Shown here: one piece after another, positions 1 to 11,117 of the stretch
How positions within the stretch are numbered: position 1 is the first letter of the stretch
Layout of the letters: each line of letters opens with the position of its first letter
From: Alectoria sarmentosa
Taxonomy: Eukaryota > Ascomycota > Lecanoromycetes > Lecanorales > Parmeliaceae
Assembly: GCA_009733775.1 (NCBI GenBank)
Contig: WOGZ01000352.1
Location: forward strand, 1 to 32,324
DNA: 32,324 bases
Direction: 5' to 3'
Position numbers and translations under genes: made by a program
Notes under the pieces: generated by a model
What the model was told of the DNA's origin: nothing
The model's input: only the letters and a program-made list of their open reading frames with translations
Databases searched by the model: none

Positions 1-900
1 TCGAGTGATAACGTAATTAATAATATTAAAATTAAAGTTTATATAAAAATAAAAATCTTTATTTATATAAAAGAGCGATATATTAATAAAGATTAAAACA
101 TTATTATTATTCGCAAATTCGATTATAAATATTCATTTAATTTAATCGTCTTATATGTGATTATAATAAATACGCAAATAACGTTTTAAATTCTAATTAT
201 TTCGTTTCGTTTATTTATTTATTTTAAAATAAAAGATCGTAAATAATTTAATTTAAATATCGAGTCTTTTATAAAAAGATTTTTATATTATAATAACAAA
301 TTATAAATCTCGATCGAACATTATTGATGTTAATAATTCGTATATACGAAAAACTTTTTTAATAAACATTTTAATAATGTTTTTAATAAATGTGTTATTA
401 TTTTTCGTCGTATATAATACGTAATAACGCTTTTTAATTAAACGATTTATTACGATTTATATAACGTTATAATTTTTTAATAATAATAAATCGACGATAA
501 AGTTTATAAAAATGTCTTATTAGCGTTTTTGTGAAATTGAGAGTAATTATAATAAATTATATTCACGATATTTAAGAGTTTTAATTCTTTTGCAAATATA
601 GCAATTGTTAATATATATAACGATTGTTATTTTTATATTTTTTCAATAATACTCTCGCTTAAATAATTTATATATACGAGCGACTTTTAAATGATTATAT
701 GTAGGTTGATCGTGTATTTTTTAAATAGTAGTTATATATATAAACTCAGATACTTATAAGCGATTTTTGTGATAAAAAATATCGTTCGCGATAGTGCATT
801 TATTAAATGTGATATCTTTCAATTTTTTATTATTATTAATGATTGCTTCGCGTATTTTATTGCATTTATTATCGATTTTATTCACTTTGAACATTTTATA
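1..900 (-). pseudogene. Integrase region of the gypsy relic (partial)
   Basis: Downstream of the RNase H-like segment, the minus strand between about 545 and 447 reads with the spacing of the retroviral-type HHCC zinc-binding domain. It contains an FHKNANKTFL-like stretch, then SSIYYY, then a Lys-rich end. In the family this region reads as a GH..R.KT..L..R.YYWP pattern. Further on, at about 330-130, a reading in another frame resembles the FHPQTDGQTER region of the catalytic core. The zinc-finger Cys residues and the acidic catalytic residues cannot be confirmed. Stops are frequent and the frame changes at least once. The C-terminal part is outside the window. Position after RNase H supports integrase more than the residues themselves do. 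Confidence 0.6.
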
Positions 901-1029
901 AAAAAGAGAGTTATTAATAATATTAACCTCGAACTCAATATTATCGAAATTTAAACGATTCGATATAAAAATAATTTGATATTGTTATCTAAGTCGTTCA
1001 TTTATAAAATCGATAAATTTGCATTTAAT

Positions 1030-1400
1030 CATTCGAGTGAGGGCATTAACCTTGAAATTTTGTGATCTCGAACGATAAATGATTTTAATATTATATTTAA
1101 ATAACAAATCGAGGTATTTAATTTGACGACGATTTAAGTCACATCTCTTAATAAAGTATATAAAATCTTTATGATTCGTGAATATCTTAATCGAAATATC
1201 GATATATTTTAATTTAGGTCGTTAATGTTTTAAACATCAAATGATGGCGAGTAGTTTTTTATCGTAAATTTGATAATTGCACTCGATCGAAGTTAGATTT
1301 TTGTTATAAAAGATCATTAAATGTAATACTCTCTCATTATCGTATTATAATAATATTCTCTCATTAACATAGTCGAAAGAATTCGTTTTCAGAATTATCT
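1030..1400 (-). pseudogene. RNase H-like domain of the gypsy relic
   Basis: The minus-strand translation begins with a degraded version of the ETDASD start of gypsy RNase H-like domains. Next comes YDNERVLH, then CNYQIYDKKLLAII at about 1,280-1,240, which is the family's CNYEIYDKELLAI motif. TNHKDF follows for TDHKNL, then NRRQIKYLDLLFKYNIKIIYR, and the domain ends in NALTRM at about 1,048-1,030 for the family's ADALSR. At least three in-frame stops are present, at positions where the family has Trp or Gln. This is the clearest domain of the element, with roughly full-length spacing. Confidence 0.9.
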
Positions 1401-1479
1401 TTTTGAATTTATCGAAATATCGCAAAATAAAAGCTTATATAACGTTGATTTTTAATTAAACAAAAACTTTTTAATAGAC

Positions 1480-2250
1480 GGGTGATTATTCGTAAATGAT
1501 ATTTTTTTTTGTAAAATGAATCATCGATTTGATTATCTTCGAGAAATCTTTTATAAACCTTTTATAAAAATTATAAAAGTCGATAAAGATTTATACTTGC
1601 TTTAAATTCGTAAATTGTGTTTAATCGACGACGATTTATATCTTAATCGAATTCATTCGTAATTTATCGATAAATACGAAAAAGTCTAGAAATTTGATTT
1701 TTTATATATGAAATTCGCATTTAAAAATATTTATTTATAAATCGACCTCTTATAGTTTTTAAAGAATTAATTAAATATATTAAACGTGTTTTTTTTTAAT
1801 CTTGCTGTAAATAAGAATATCGTTTAAATATATTTAATAAAAGTTATTTAAATATTCGAAAAGAATATCGTTTATATATTGCTGATAAATAGCAAAATCA
1901 TTTATCAATTTAAATAAAAGCATTCGATATTTATATGTTTTAAAAAATGTGATAAATGTAATAAAGTCTTTATTATTTAAATGTATTCGAAGTTTATTAA
2001 AAGCAGCGATAATGTTAAATCGTATAAAATATTTACAACTTTATATTTTTATCAAAATCTCATTTATTAATAAAATAGAATATCGATTTTTTTTGATAAT
2101 AACGTTTAACTTTCAATAATTTATATAAAATCGTAAATCTTTATTTGATTTCTCAGCAAATAAAATAGATAAAGCGAATAAAATATGATTAAATACGATA
2201 AATTCTTTTCTTAGATATTCGTTTAAATATTTCTTGATTTATTCGAGTTT
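1480..2250 (-). pseudogene. Reverse transcriptase domain of the gypsy relic
   Basis: From 2,250 downward the minus strand reads YLNEYLRKEFI, LFAEKSNKDLRF, a YRKLN-like stretch, IKKNRYSILLINEIL, FNIIAAFNKLRI, INDFAIYQQYINDILFEYL, and then YLNDILIYS at about 1,832-1,801. These correspond in order to reverse transcriptase blocks 1-5 of Ty3/gypsy elements. The YLDDILIYS active-site box is changed to YLND, so one catalytic aspartate is already lost. Several in-frame TAA and TGA codons stand where Trp or Gln is expected. The element cannot have been mobile in this form. No other RNA-dependent polymerase family has this block order, so the assignment is safe. Confidence 0.92.
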
Positions 2251-2553
2251 GTAATTTGATAATAAATAAATTCGACTTTTAGATAATGCATTTTTGTTTG
2301 CTCTTTTAACAAATTTCAGTTTGTGATTATAAAAACGATGTGAAAATAATATGTTCGCTTATAACTTATTAAAAACATTTACATAATTATAATAGTTTAT
2401 AGAAAATTTATTAAATATTTTTTATAAAGTGAGAATTTTAGCATTACTAATTTAAGTATTTTTCGATATATATAATTTATAACATTTCTTGTATTTGATT
2501 TCGAAGTCGTATAAATATGATTTATTGATCGATATTCGATTATCTCATTGTAA

Positions 2554-3040
2554 TTATAATATAATCTCGAAAGATTTATTAAAAATATCGTAAATCTTAT
2601 TCATTGTCAAAGAAAAAAGCTTGTTTTCTTTATTTCGAATTAAATAATAATAAATCGATATATTAATTTCAGCAATATCGATGAAATCAAACTTTTTAAT
2701 CATTTTTTCTTTAAATGCTTTAAATGTTAATGTCGATCTTTTTTTATTTAAGATGTTTTTAAAATGATTCATATCGAAATTATTTTCATTCGATTCATTT
2801 TTAACAATAGATTTAAAAGATCGTATAATGACAACAAATGATGTTTTTAATAAAAACGATAGATTCTTAAATGCTAATGTCTTATTATCGTCATATTCAC
2901 ATTATTCAAATATAAACAACATTTTATCTTTTAGCATATCGAGTACGACTTCATATTTATTCATTTATGACTTTTCGAAAATCAAATCGTGTTATTTTAA
3001 CGAAGCGATAAAAATAAAGCAAGATTTATTCGTAAAGATA
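2554..3040 (-). pseudogene. Aspartic protease end and protease-RT linker of the gypsy relic
   Basis: At about 3,030-2,920 the minus strand reads a degraded HDLIFEKS, a stop, then MNKYEVVLDMLKDKMLF. This matches the family's DLVLGKPWM..HGVVLDM stretch at the C-terminal end of the retropepsin domain. The GKPW residues are converted to EKS-stop by CCA-to-TCA and TGG-to-TAA changes. Below it, a 72-codon open stretch at 2,772-2,554 contains AEINISIYYYLIRNKENKLFSLTM, which resembles the conserved linker before the reverse transcriptase. The N-terminal protease active-site DSG/DTG is not recognisable. This is the longest stop-free stretch left in the element, but it has no independent coding potential. 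Confidence 0.72.
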
Positions 3041-3229
3041 AAAGAATTAAATAGTTTAAAAGACTTGTTCTTTTTTAATATAGGTCGATTTTTAAGTTCA
3101 TTATAAGAAAGTTCGTTTTTTAAATTCTTTTTTAAATCTTTTTTTAGTGATTGAAGTTTCATTGCATTAATCTTTCGTTATAATTATATTACTTACTTTT
3201 ATTAATCACGAATCATGTTATTCGATTGT

Positions 3230-3480
3230 TGAATTATAAATTTAAATTTATATAAAAATTTCATAATCTCGTCTTTATCGATAATAGTCTTGTGAAAATG
3301 AGATAAAAATTCGCGAAAGTCGTTTTATTTAAAATAAAGTTGATTTAATATATTAAAAAACTTCTTAAATATAACTTTCGCTTAATATAATAATTACTTA
3401 TTGATAAAAGTGTATTATAAATCTAACTCATAATGCTAAAAAAGATCTTCGAGATTTTTAAATATAATTGAGATATAACA
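3230..3480 (-). pseudogene. gag-like capsid segment of the gypsy relic
   Basis: The minus strand reads a stretch around KTTFANFYLIFTRLL followed by a Lys/Asp-rich turn and a possible MKFLYKFK continuation after a frame change. It resembles the F..F..EF..L......K conserved centre of Ty3/gypsy capsid proteins, which use such helices to build the particle. It lies directly upstream of the protease segment, as gag should. The CCHC zinc knuckle expected between gag and protease cannot be made out. Confidence rests mostly on order and spacing. Confidence 0.55.
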
Positions 3481-4518
3481 TAATTTGATTTTATTTAAAA
3501 GATTTTAAATATGATTTTTTTTTTTCATTTCGATAAAAATTATTAATAAAAAAGAAAATAAAAAAGAAAAAAAAGGAGAGAGATTTAAATATTTCGAAAG
3601 ATATAATATTAAAAAATACTATAATAAAGAAAAGTGCTAACACTTTTTATTTAATGTGTTTGATGATTTTTATATAATAAAGAAATTTAATTTTAATATA
3701 TAAAAAACAATAAAGAGTGCTATTTAATCGTTTATTCATTTATTAAATTTTCGTGAAAATAGTGTGTTAATTAAATAACGTCTTTTTAATTTCGTTATTT
3801 ATATAAAAAATATTTATTATGTCGTTATCGATTTCGTGCGAGAAAACTTAATAGTGCGGAGTGAAGAAGAAAAACTTTAAAAGGTTATAAAATCGTGATT
3901 TCTTATTCGATAATAATATCGTAAAAGATTTAAGTATTTTTGATAATGGTTTTTCGAATAATATAATCGATGTTATTTTAATTTAAGTTATATAAAAGTG
4001 ATGTGTAATTATTTCTTTCGATTCGTTAATTAAATAAATGTTTTAATATTTTCTTTATATTCGTTATTGTTAACAAAACGAATCATTATCTCGATGCGAG
4101 TTATTCGAATTTTAGTTGCCATAAATAATTTGATTCAGAAATACGATATTTTAATAGTTTTTATATTTTAATAAAGTTTTTATTAATACGATTTTTTGAA
4201 TTCGTTAATTAATACGAATGAAGTAAGTGAGATAACTTAATTATAATGTTAAAATTAATATAAAGTTATATTATATAAGTGTATTAAATAAGATAATTAA
4301 GTGAAAAGAAAATATGTATATAAAAAGAAGACATTTATATAAAAACAAATATTTTTATTAAAATACGCTAAGCTTAATCGAGTAATGTCAAAGAAATGTG
4401 ATATTAAAGAAAAGTTAATTTTATTAAAAATATAGAGTACGCTCGTAATAAATAACATTAAATAAAACTTATTTACGATAACGATTCGCAAAAATCTTGA
4501 AAATAATGTACGAAATAC

Positions 4519-4713
4519 TTTATTTCTTTTATATAAACTTCGTTTTAATTAATAATAATGCGAACGAAATTTCGACGATTAATTTAAAATAATGCTTAAT
4601 TAAAAGAAATAACAATAACGAAATCTTTTTACATTTTATAATAAAGCGTGAAATTCGTTATTACTTTTATATAAACTTTATCTTATTTAATAATAATGTT
4701 AACGAACTTTAAT
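4519..4713 (+). repeat. Two diverged direct copies of an approximately 55 bp AT motif
   Basis: Bases 4,519-4,573 and 4,659-4,713 share CTTTTATATAAACTT, then AATAATAATG, then an AACGAA-containing tail, about 140 bp apart. They look like an old direct duplication inside the AT-rich block and may belong to a long terminal repeat or leader region. Base bias makes short matches common here, so the call is tentative. Confidence 0.4.
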
Positions 4714-5204
4714 AAAATTTTTATAAAAATTTCTTATTTTATTTAAAAGTGATATAAAAAATATTATTTATAAAAAGAATATATAAAAAGCGATATTATA
4801 AAAAGAATACGCATTTATTAAAACGTTAAATTTAATCGAAATTAACGTAAAAGTAATATAAGTATAAAAATATATCGAATATATCGAATATATTAAATAT
4901 TAATATTAATATAATATAAATATATTAAAAAAGAAACGAATTATTATATAATAATAAAATTGTCGACGATAATAGCGAGATTTTAATAACGTCGCATTTT
5001 ATTTTAATATAACGCGCACTTAATTTCGACTTAATTATTTTAAAAAATTATTAACGATATTTTATTTAATATTAATTGAAATTTAAAACCAATTTTATTT
5101 TCGTCATAAAAATTAATTTTTTTATCTTTTTTCAAAGTCGAAATATTTATTTTTTATATTAAATATTATTAAATATAAATATTTTTAAATATAAATGTTA
5201 TTAA

Positions 5205-5268
5205 ATATAAATATTATTTTATATAAATATTATTTTATATAAATATTATTTTATATAAATATTATTTT
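5205..5268 (+). repeat. 16 bp x 4 tandem repeat
   Basis: Four consecutive copies of the 16-mer ATATAAATATTATTTT run without interruption, preceded by looser copies from about 5,160. Identical copies in a block otherwise saturated with mutations suggest that the array expanded after most of the mutation had taken place. Confidence 0.8.
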
Positions 5269-5600
5269 ATATAACTATTTAATAATTAATTTAAAAACTC
5301 TTTTTTTCTTTTTTTTCTTTTATAATAATTTAAATATAAAGATTTTTATATAAAAAAAATATCGATTCGTCTCGATTCAATATCGTCGCTTTAAGTATAT
5401 ATTTATTTCGATTTAAATAAATAAATCATTTAAAGCGCTTCTCTTTTCATTGTTATAAAAAATTAAATTTTAAGTTAAAAATATATATATAAATATATTG
5501 AAAAATGCGATTTATTTCAAATAATTAAAGGGGAAAATATTTATATTTTAATAAAATAATTAATAATTTGCAGCGACGACTTTCGAGGTTATAATTAATT

Positions 5601-8600
5601 AATTAATTTAACGAAAAACGAATAAATAATATAATATGATACGATAATTATAATAATCGTGATGATAAAAATCAATTTTGTTTATTATTGTAATCGACTC
5701 GATATTATATCGTATATAATGTATGTATGCATGCATGCTCGGCAAAAGGCGTTGAAGGATAAATTGATTGATTACATAGGTCGGATTCGATTTTCGGTTT
5801 TGTTCTGTTTTGTTCTGTTCCCCTTTTTGCAAGCAAGCAGAGGTAGGTAGGTTCCTTATTTATTTATCCCCCAGCAGCATCAACGAAGAAGAAAAAGGTG
5901 TTAGTCAGTCCATCGATTGGGGCAGGTAGGCAGGCACCTGCTGAAGGGGTTTTTGAGACTGCTTGATTGCTTGCTTGCTTACTGCATCCTTGGCAGGCAT
6001 TTATCACAGATGATGATTTGGTTTAATTAATTAATTAATCAATCAAAACTAGTTTCTTTCTTGGACTTTTCGTCGGACTTGAACTTGGCTCGCCGGCAGC
6101 AGCAGTGCAGGACAATTCATATCAACCAACGAAAAGCCTTGAGCGCGAAAGAGACCGACCTTGAGCTTTACGACTTTCGTTACTAAATTAATTAACCATA
6201 ACGTTGTGAGATTCAGTGCTCGTCCCAAATAAACTCCAGCGTTTCCAACATGGTGTGGTGGGCGCCGATCTATTTTGTTGAAGGGCTGGAAGGAACGAGT
6301 AAGCCCTAGCCCTAGCCCTGAATTAAGGTGGATGGGTTTTTGGTGTCTAAGTATCCGCCCGAGTGAAAGGGAGAATAAGCCTGCACGACGCGCCAAGAAA
6401 CCCTTCTTTTTATCTCATCTCACGAACGGAAGAAGTTCAACGAATACAGTATGTCATTTTTACGACCTTGGCATTTGCGGTGGAAACTGAACAATTTGCT
6501 ACCGTTCATCGAAATCTCCGAATCATGGAGCCAAAGTTTCCTCATGAGTCCTCTCGTTTGTCGGACTCATTCAAGAAGGAAGGGGCTTGTACACATCTCA
6601 GACTGTTGCAGGCTGTGCTCTATTACCCCGTGAGGTTGGATTACCTAAAGAGTTCAGTAAAGCATGGTTTGGGAGAGAAGTGCTAACCCGAGGTCTGAGC
6701 TTGGCTGGCTGACTGAATAACTCGCCTTGAGGAAAGATAAGACGAGTGGGCGCCAAGAAGTATGGTGGGGTGTAAATACTGCAACTAAGTACCTACGCTA
6801 CCGACCTTGGCGAGATATGCGGGCTCATGCCGTTAAGTCGTGCCACGGGTTCCCGAGCTGATTACTTTTAACTGGGTATCTTAGCTTGGGTTTCTGCAGC
6901 CCGCGCCTTTTTCCCTGCGTTGTGTATTGTATGGTATTGCATTGCGTTTTGATTTTCGAGCACAAGCCATTCATGCAATGCAGGTGAAGCATGTGCTTGC
7001 ATGCAACGTCGAGAAATGCAATATGCACGGTACAGTCAGGAATTGGCATCCTGTGGAGTGGAGATGTCGGTCAGCACGTTTCCCAATATTTCCCGGGCAT
7101 AAGGCCTGTGCGCTAGGCAGGCAGGGAAAATGGGGGTGGTCGGAATTGGGGCTGGATCGTTTTGTACCGTGGTACCGTGGAGTGTGTTTTCGGTCCGTCG
7201 TATCTTTTGGCCGACTAATCAAAGCGAGCAGGGCACAGAGATATCTTGCGGGCGCCATTTTCGTTTTTTCTTTCCGCCTCTACTCGGGTGGCGGTGTTTG
7301 GCTCCCTTGGCTCCCTTCTTCTCTCCCGCCCCCTGCCCCTGCCCCTTGGGACCCTTCCGACCGACCGACCGCTGACCGTTCCCGCGGACTGTCTGTCTGT
7401 CAGCGCTAGGCATGCCGTCATCATACCAGCAATTCCACACCCATCTCATTTCATCCCCACGGCACCGAGCTCCTCCATCCCTTTTTTCCAGCCCCCGCCG
7501 CTCTGTGATTGATCCCCAATCGCCGGCTGCTCATCTAGATCGTTGATCTTCTCTTCCGCTGCCATCGATGGCTTATCCGTCAAGCCCCAAAATCCTTTAT
7601 GCACGCCCACTTGCGTCTTTCACATGCATATGGGCCCCCCCGGGATGGCGTATGGGAATTTTGCGACCGTAATATTTAAGCGGGCGTACGGAGGAGGGTC
7701 CGGCTGGAGTCGGCCTGGACGCCTTGCTGGATGGAGGGTGGGATGGACTTCTTACATGGTGCATCCTGGGTGAAACGCAGTCAGAGTTCGGTGGGCAGGT
7801 GGTTAGGGCCAAAGATTGAGTTCGGTGACAGCCCCGGCGAATATGGCCAAATTGTAAATTGTAACCTTGATTTCTGGCTGGATGCTGAATAGTGGAATGT
7901 GTGCCAAGGGACAGAGTCACGTGATACGCCTTGGCGTGCTGTGGTATTTTGACCGCCTTTCTCGACTCTCTTTTGGGTGCAGAAATTCGTGATCGTGAAT
8001 CAGGGATTTAGTCATCAGATTTTCAGTTATTCTTATTTGTCACTCTTTACAACTTGCTGAAGCATACATTTAAGCGCTGTTTGTTATTACGCTGGTGAGT
8101 TGGACGACTTCGGCGTCTCTCGCTCTCGTAAAAGATTGAGACTTGGTATTTGGGCTTGGCGATAATTAACCGGGCAACCAACGCTGTTATTCGGCACGGA
8201 TTATGGCATCGTTTATTATGGCATAGCGGTCAGTCTAGCCTTAGCTAGCTCCTACTTAGATGCCGTCGTCCGGGAGGGCTTACTAACCCTTCACCCTAGA
8301 ATCAGTAACCGCACCACTCAGAGTGTCCATTCACATTGCTCTTGTAGTGGGCTTTTACTCGTTGGTAAATGTTCAAATATTCTTGCTCGCTGCATGCATC
8401 AAAACATTGTCGTCGTCGTCGCGATGAGATTCCTCTGAGCGCACCGAAACCGAAGATATCTACTCGAATCAACCTCAAGTACCTACCCTATTGCACTCCT
8501 CTGGTCCTTTGGCCGCACTTGCTGGAAGCCTTTTGGATTGGAGCGTGAGCACGAGGCCCCATATATACCTCTCACTGTCTACCCCAAGTAGGGAGGTACA

Positions 8601-8718
8601 AGTACGTTTTCGGCTGTCTTCGTCCACTTGCGGACGTTTTGCGAACCCAATTGGGATGCACCTGGTGATCTCGACGAAAAGGGCAAGGTTGGCCACGTTG
8701 CGACACCATCACGAAAAT
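5601..8718. other. Non-repetitive intergenic stretch, no convincing gene
   Basis: Composition changes from strongly AT-rich to near-balanced between about 5,580 and 5,760. The following 3 kb contains simple motifs (ATGCATGC at 5,730, TTTTGTTCTG repeats near 5,800, TTAATTAA runs near 6,025, a CCCTTG/CCCCTG-rich run near 7,320). Several open frames of 60-160 codons overlap on both strands. None shows a recognisable domain, a consistent intron structure or a codon pattern that favours one frame. I see no tRNA or rRNA. It may carry regulatory DNA or a short non-conserved transcript, but nothing can be supported. Confidence 0.6.
6303..6321. repeat. Interstitial telomere-like CCCTAG run
   Basis: Three consecutive CCCTAG-type hexamers read here. 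The usual ascomycete telomere is TTAGGG/CCCTAA, so this is a variant and only about three units long. A second short run, AGCCCTAGCCCTAACG, occurs at about 15,372-15,387. Such short runs are common near fungal promoters and need not mark an old chromosome end. Confidence 0.5.
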
Positions 8719-9025
8719 TCATGAGATTCTGGGACTTCGCGTGATCCATCATTGAAGTCTTATTCGATCATTCCTCGACTCGCTCCTCCGAAGGATTGGT
8801 TTTCAGTGGAGTGGCAGGCCTGTAAGAGGTGGACTCCACCCCCTTTCCGGTCTGGGGAACACGGCAAAATTGCCATGCTGCACACCAAAATGAAAACCCT
8901 CGAGATCCTAAGGTTTCGCGTGATCCTTCATTGGTATTAATTGAACAGTTCCTCGAGATGCTTCCTCTTTAGACTTTTTGGGTGGATTGGTGACTGCTGG
9001 GAGAGGTGAACTCGGACTGTGTCGA
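8719..9025 (+). repeat. Diverged tandem duplication, unit about 180 bp
   Basis: Bases from about 8,721 and from about 8,899 share, in the same order and spacing, GAGAT.CT, TTCGCGTGATCC, TCATTG, CCTCGA, GCT.CCTC and a later GAGGTG.ACTC. The two copies are adjacent and in the same orientation. The array ends roughly 300 bp before the start codon of the PTH11-like gene, so it is part of that gene's upstream region. Confidence 0.7.
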
Positions 9026-9325
9026 ACTTTGGTGGGGAGCTGCCACCACTGCGATGGGAATTGTTCACGAGGAACCAATCGGAGGATCTTCTTCATCTCG
9101 CGCATCACCATTTGCATGCCCTTAGTGAACATGGCCTGGCGCCATTCCGATTACTGTATTTGCTTATGATTTTATTATTAGTCTTCGCACCTGACGACCT
9201 CCCCTCGACTCTCAACCTTCATCACGATCTTGATCATTAATTTGACATGATCCTGTCCTTCTAATTTCCTAGTATTGAGCCTAGGGCTCACGGTTGGGAG
9301 TACCCGTGCTCTACACGACCCCGCA

Positions 9326-10854
9326 ATGTCCTCCTCTTCATCTCCACCTAAGCTTTCTCAGAGCTACATCGATGAATTCATTGGCTACAAACTCACAGAC
9401 ACTGCCATAGCCTTCATCGTCCTTGAAACAGTATTCGTGGTGCTTCGCTGCTGGTCCCGCTACCTGCAAAAGGCATCCATCGGCTGGGACGACATTCTCA
9501 TCATACCCGCGTATCTATTCTGCCTGGGTCCCTGCATCAGCAGCATCCGTGAGCAATGCATTGCGCTCCTGGCCGTGATGCTGGGCTAATCGTGTCGCAA
9601 AAGTTGCCGTCAAATATGGCGGCGTCGGTCACCACATCGACGCTCTCATGCAAGTCGCGCCGGAGAAGCTCTATTACTGGGGCCGGAGTTGCCTCATCGC
9701 CATCCCAGTGCTGTACATTGTATCTACGACCTTGCCCAAGCTAGTCATCTTGACAGTCTATCTGCGCATCTTTGTCCACAAGTGGTCACGCATTTCGTGC
9801 TATGTCATCGGAGCCGTCCTCGTTGCCTCTTGCATTCTCAACATGATCCTCTCCATATGGCAATGCTCTCCTCCCGATTACGTGTGGAACAAAACGATCC
9901 CCAACGGCTTTTGTCGTGATAACGTCCAGGTGCATTTCCGATGGGGAACCTTTGCGAACATCGTGACCGATGTGGCAATGTTGATCTTACCTTTGGTATG
10001 TACACCTCGAATCATTTACTTCGTTGGCGCTGTGTTGGGGGTCACGCGAGCAGAAGAATCATTCAGCGTCCTTTATTCTCTTTGACTAACAACATCTCGT
10101 AACCCACAACTTACCCCAAAAGAAGAAATACTGACTCCGAAATCCTCCCTCAGCCCGTCATCTGGGGCCTCCAAATCCCCCCAAGGGTGAAAATCGGCCT
10201 CACCGTCACCTTCATCATCGGCAGCATGTACGTGTCCAACCAACCCCCCCCCCCTTTCCGCCAAACTAACAAAGCACAAACAGCGGCCTCACCACCTCCA
10301 TCGTCCGCTTCGCCGAATTCCTCGGCACCGCCGCCTTCGACGACGGCACCTGGGCCTCCGTCAAGCTCGCCCTCTGGGCCTGCGTCGAGCCGGGCGTCTA
10401 CCTCTTCGCCGCCTGCCTCCTCGCCTGCCGGCCCCTCCTCCACCACACCCTCCTCCTCCGCGCCGGCCTCTGGTCCCGCGTCGGCGCCGACCCCGACGAG
10501 GAACTGCAGCAGCAGCAGCGCGGCAGCGACGGCGGATATGACGGACGGACGACGAAGAAGAAGGACCGACAGGCCTTCGCGCTGCAGCAGGTAAACAAGG
10601 TGAAAAAAAAGCATGGCTTGGGGGGGTTCGATGCGGATGGGGATGATTTGGAGGCGCTGAATCTGAATGAGGGGGGGGGGAAGAGGGGCGGGGGGAATTT
10701 TGCGGAGGCGGTGGCGTCGAGGAGGAGGGGCGATGGGGAGGGGGATGGGGAGGGGGAGGATGGCGCTTCTTGGAGGGCGCCGGGCGGGTTGGAGAGGATC
10801 CATGTCAGGCGCGAGGTGATGCTCCGGTCTGATGAGCGGGGGGTTGCTGGGTAG
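9326..10854 (+). CDS. PTH11-like fungal rhodopsin-domain integral membrane protein
   Basis: This is a seven-helix plasma-membrane-type protein of the family that includes Magnaporthe PTH11. Members are thought to sense surface or chemical cues; no ligand can be read from sequence. The proposed model has four exons: 9,326-9,548, 9,604-9,995, 10,154-10,227 and 10,284-10,854. All junctions keep frame, giving 419 codons; intron 3 has a CTAAC branch site. Hydrophobic helices lie near residues 25-42, 55-78, 98-130, 139-160, 190-211, 218-240 and 253-282. Family signatures include GWDD at 53-56, VKYGGVGHH at 77-85, LPKLVIL, FANIVTDVAMLILPLPV, and WASVKLALWACVEPGVYLFAAC. No CFEM Cys domain precedes the helices. 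The tail after residue 300 is Gln-, Lys- and Gly/Glu-rich and of low complexity. The start at 9,326 is preferred over an upstream in-frame ATG because it begins the conserved part. Confidence 0.88.
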
Positions 10855-11117
10855 GGATATTTTTTTTATTTAGTTTTTTTATGATTCGTTTGAATCTTTA
10901 TGATTGATTCATGTGCCTTATACAATTGACGCAAGTATTGACTGGGCCGTTTCAACGCCAGGGCTAATAATGAATAAAGAATAATGAGTAGCGAGCATGA
11001 TTTGCTCTGGAGCTACCTACCGGTTTGAGTGAGTCATTGACGGAGAAAATGGAAGTGGGTATCATTGGCTACGTCCGTCGTCGTTTTTTTACATTCTTGA
11101 TTCCGAGTTTTCCCAAA
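10855..11117. other. Convergent intergenic gap with 3' ends of both neighbours
   Basis: This is the 263 bp between the convergent PTH11-like and DUF829 genes. It is T-rich directly after the PTH11-like stop codon and carries AATAAAG-like motifs near 10,970 that could serve the upstream gene's 3' end. It also contains the dispersed repeat listed separately. Confidence 0.5.
10918..10976 (+). repeat. Dispersed repeat, copy 1 (second copy at 19,994-20,056)
   Basis: This copy shares TATACAA, TGACG, GGGCCGT, CAACGCCAGGGCTAATA and GAATA, in order and nearly the same spacing, with 19,994-20,056. The core CAACGCCAGGGCTAAT is identical except for one added base. It lies just past the stop codon of the PTH11-like gene. 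Confidence 0.7.

Larger units (their letters stand above)
1..3490 (-). mobile_element. Ty3/gypsy-type LTR retrotransposon, RIP-degenerate, 3' end cut by the window
   Basis: Reading the minus strand from about 3,480 down to 1 gives, in the correct order, gag-like, protease-like, reverse transcriptase, RNase H-like and integrase-like segments of a chromovirus/Ty3-gypsy polyprotein. Family motifs are still legible although every segment is interrupted by TAA and TGA codons where the family has Gln or Trp. That is what C-to-T and G-to-A transitions produce. Remaining C bases are mostly in CpG, so CpA has been lost preferentially, which is the RIP pattern and not the pattern of methyl-CpG decay. 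No LTR could be delimited on the gag side, and the other end lies outside the window. The element is dead. The order of the five segments makes the identification firm even though no single one is intact. Confidence 0.9.
3490..5600. other. AT-rich RIP-affected DNA without readable genes
   Basis: This continues the AT-rich block. It may hold the rest of gag, the untranslated leader and an LTR of the gypsy relic, or other damaged repeats, but no protein motif, gene or clean long terminal repeat is visible. C is again mostly confined to CpG. Local tandem and near-duplicate AT motifs are listed separately. Open frames of 60-75 codons here are chance products of biased composition. Confidence 0.7.

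Noticed and set aside
2554..3106. Stand-alone small genes in the AT-rich block on either strand
   Set aside because: The minus frame is a piece of the gypsy polyprotein; the plus frame at 2,828-3,106 is its opposite-strand shadow.
6049..6686. Open frames of 107-115 codons on both strands
   Set aside because: They overlap each other, share no recognisable motif and show no codon preference.
10150..10803. 217-codon minus-strand open frame, Gly/Pro-rich
   Set aside because: It is opposite exons 3-4 of the PTH11-like gene and is open only because those exons are GC-rich with C-ending codons; the plus-strand reading has the family motifs.
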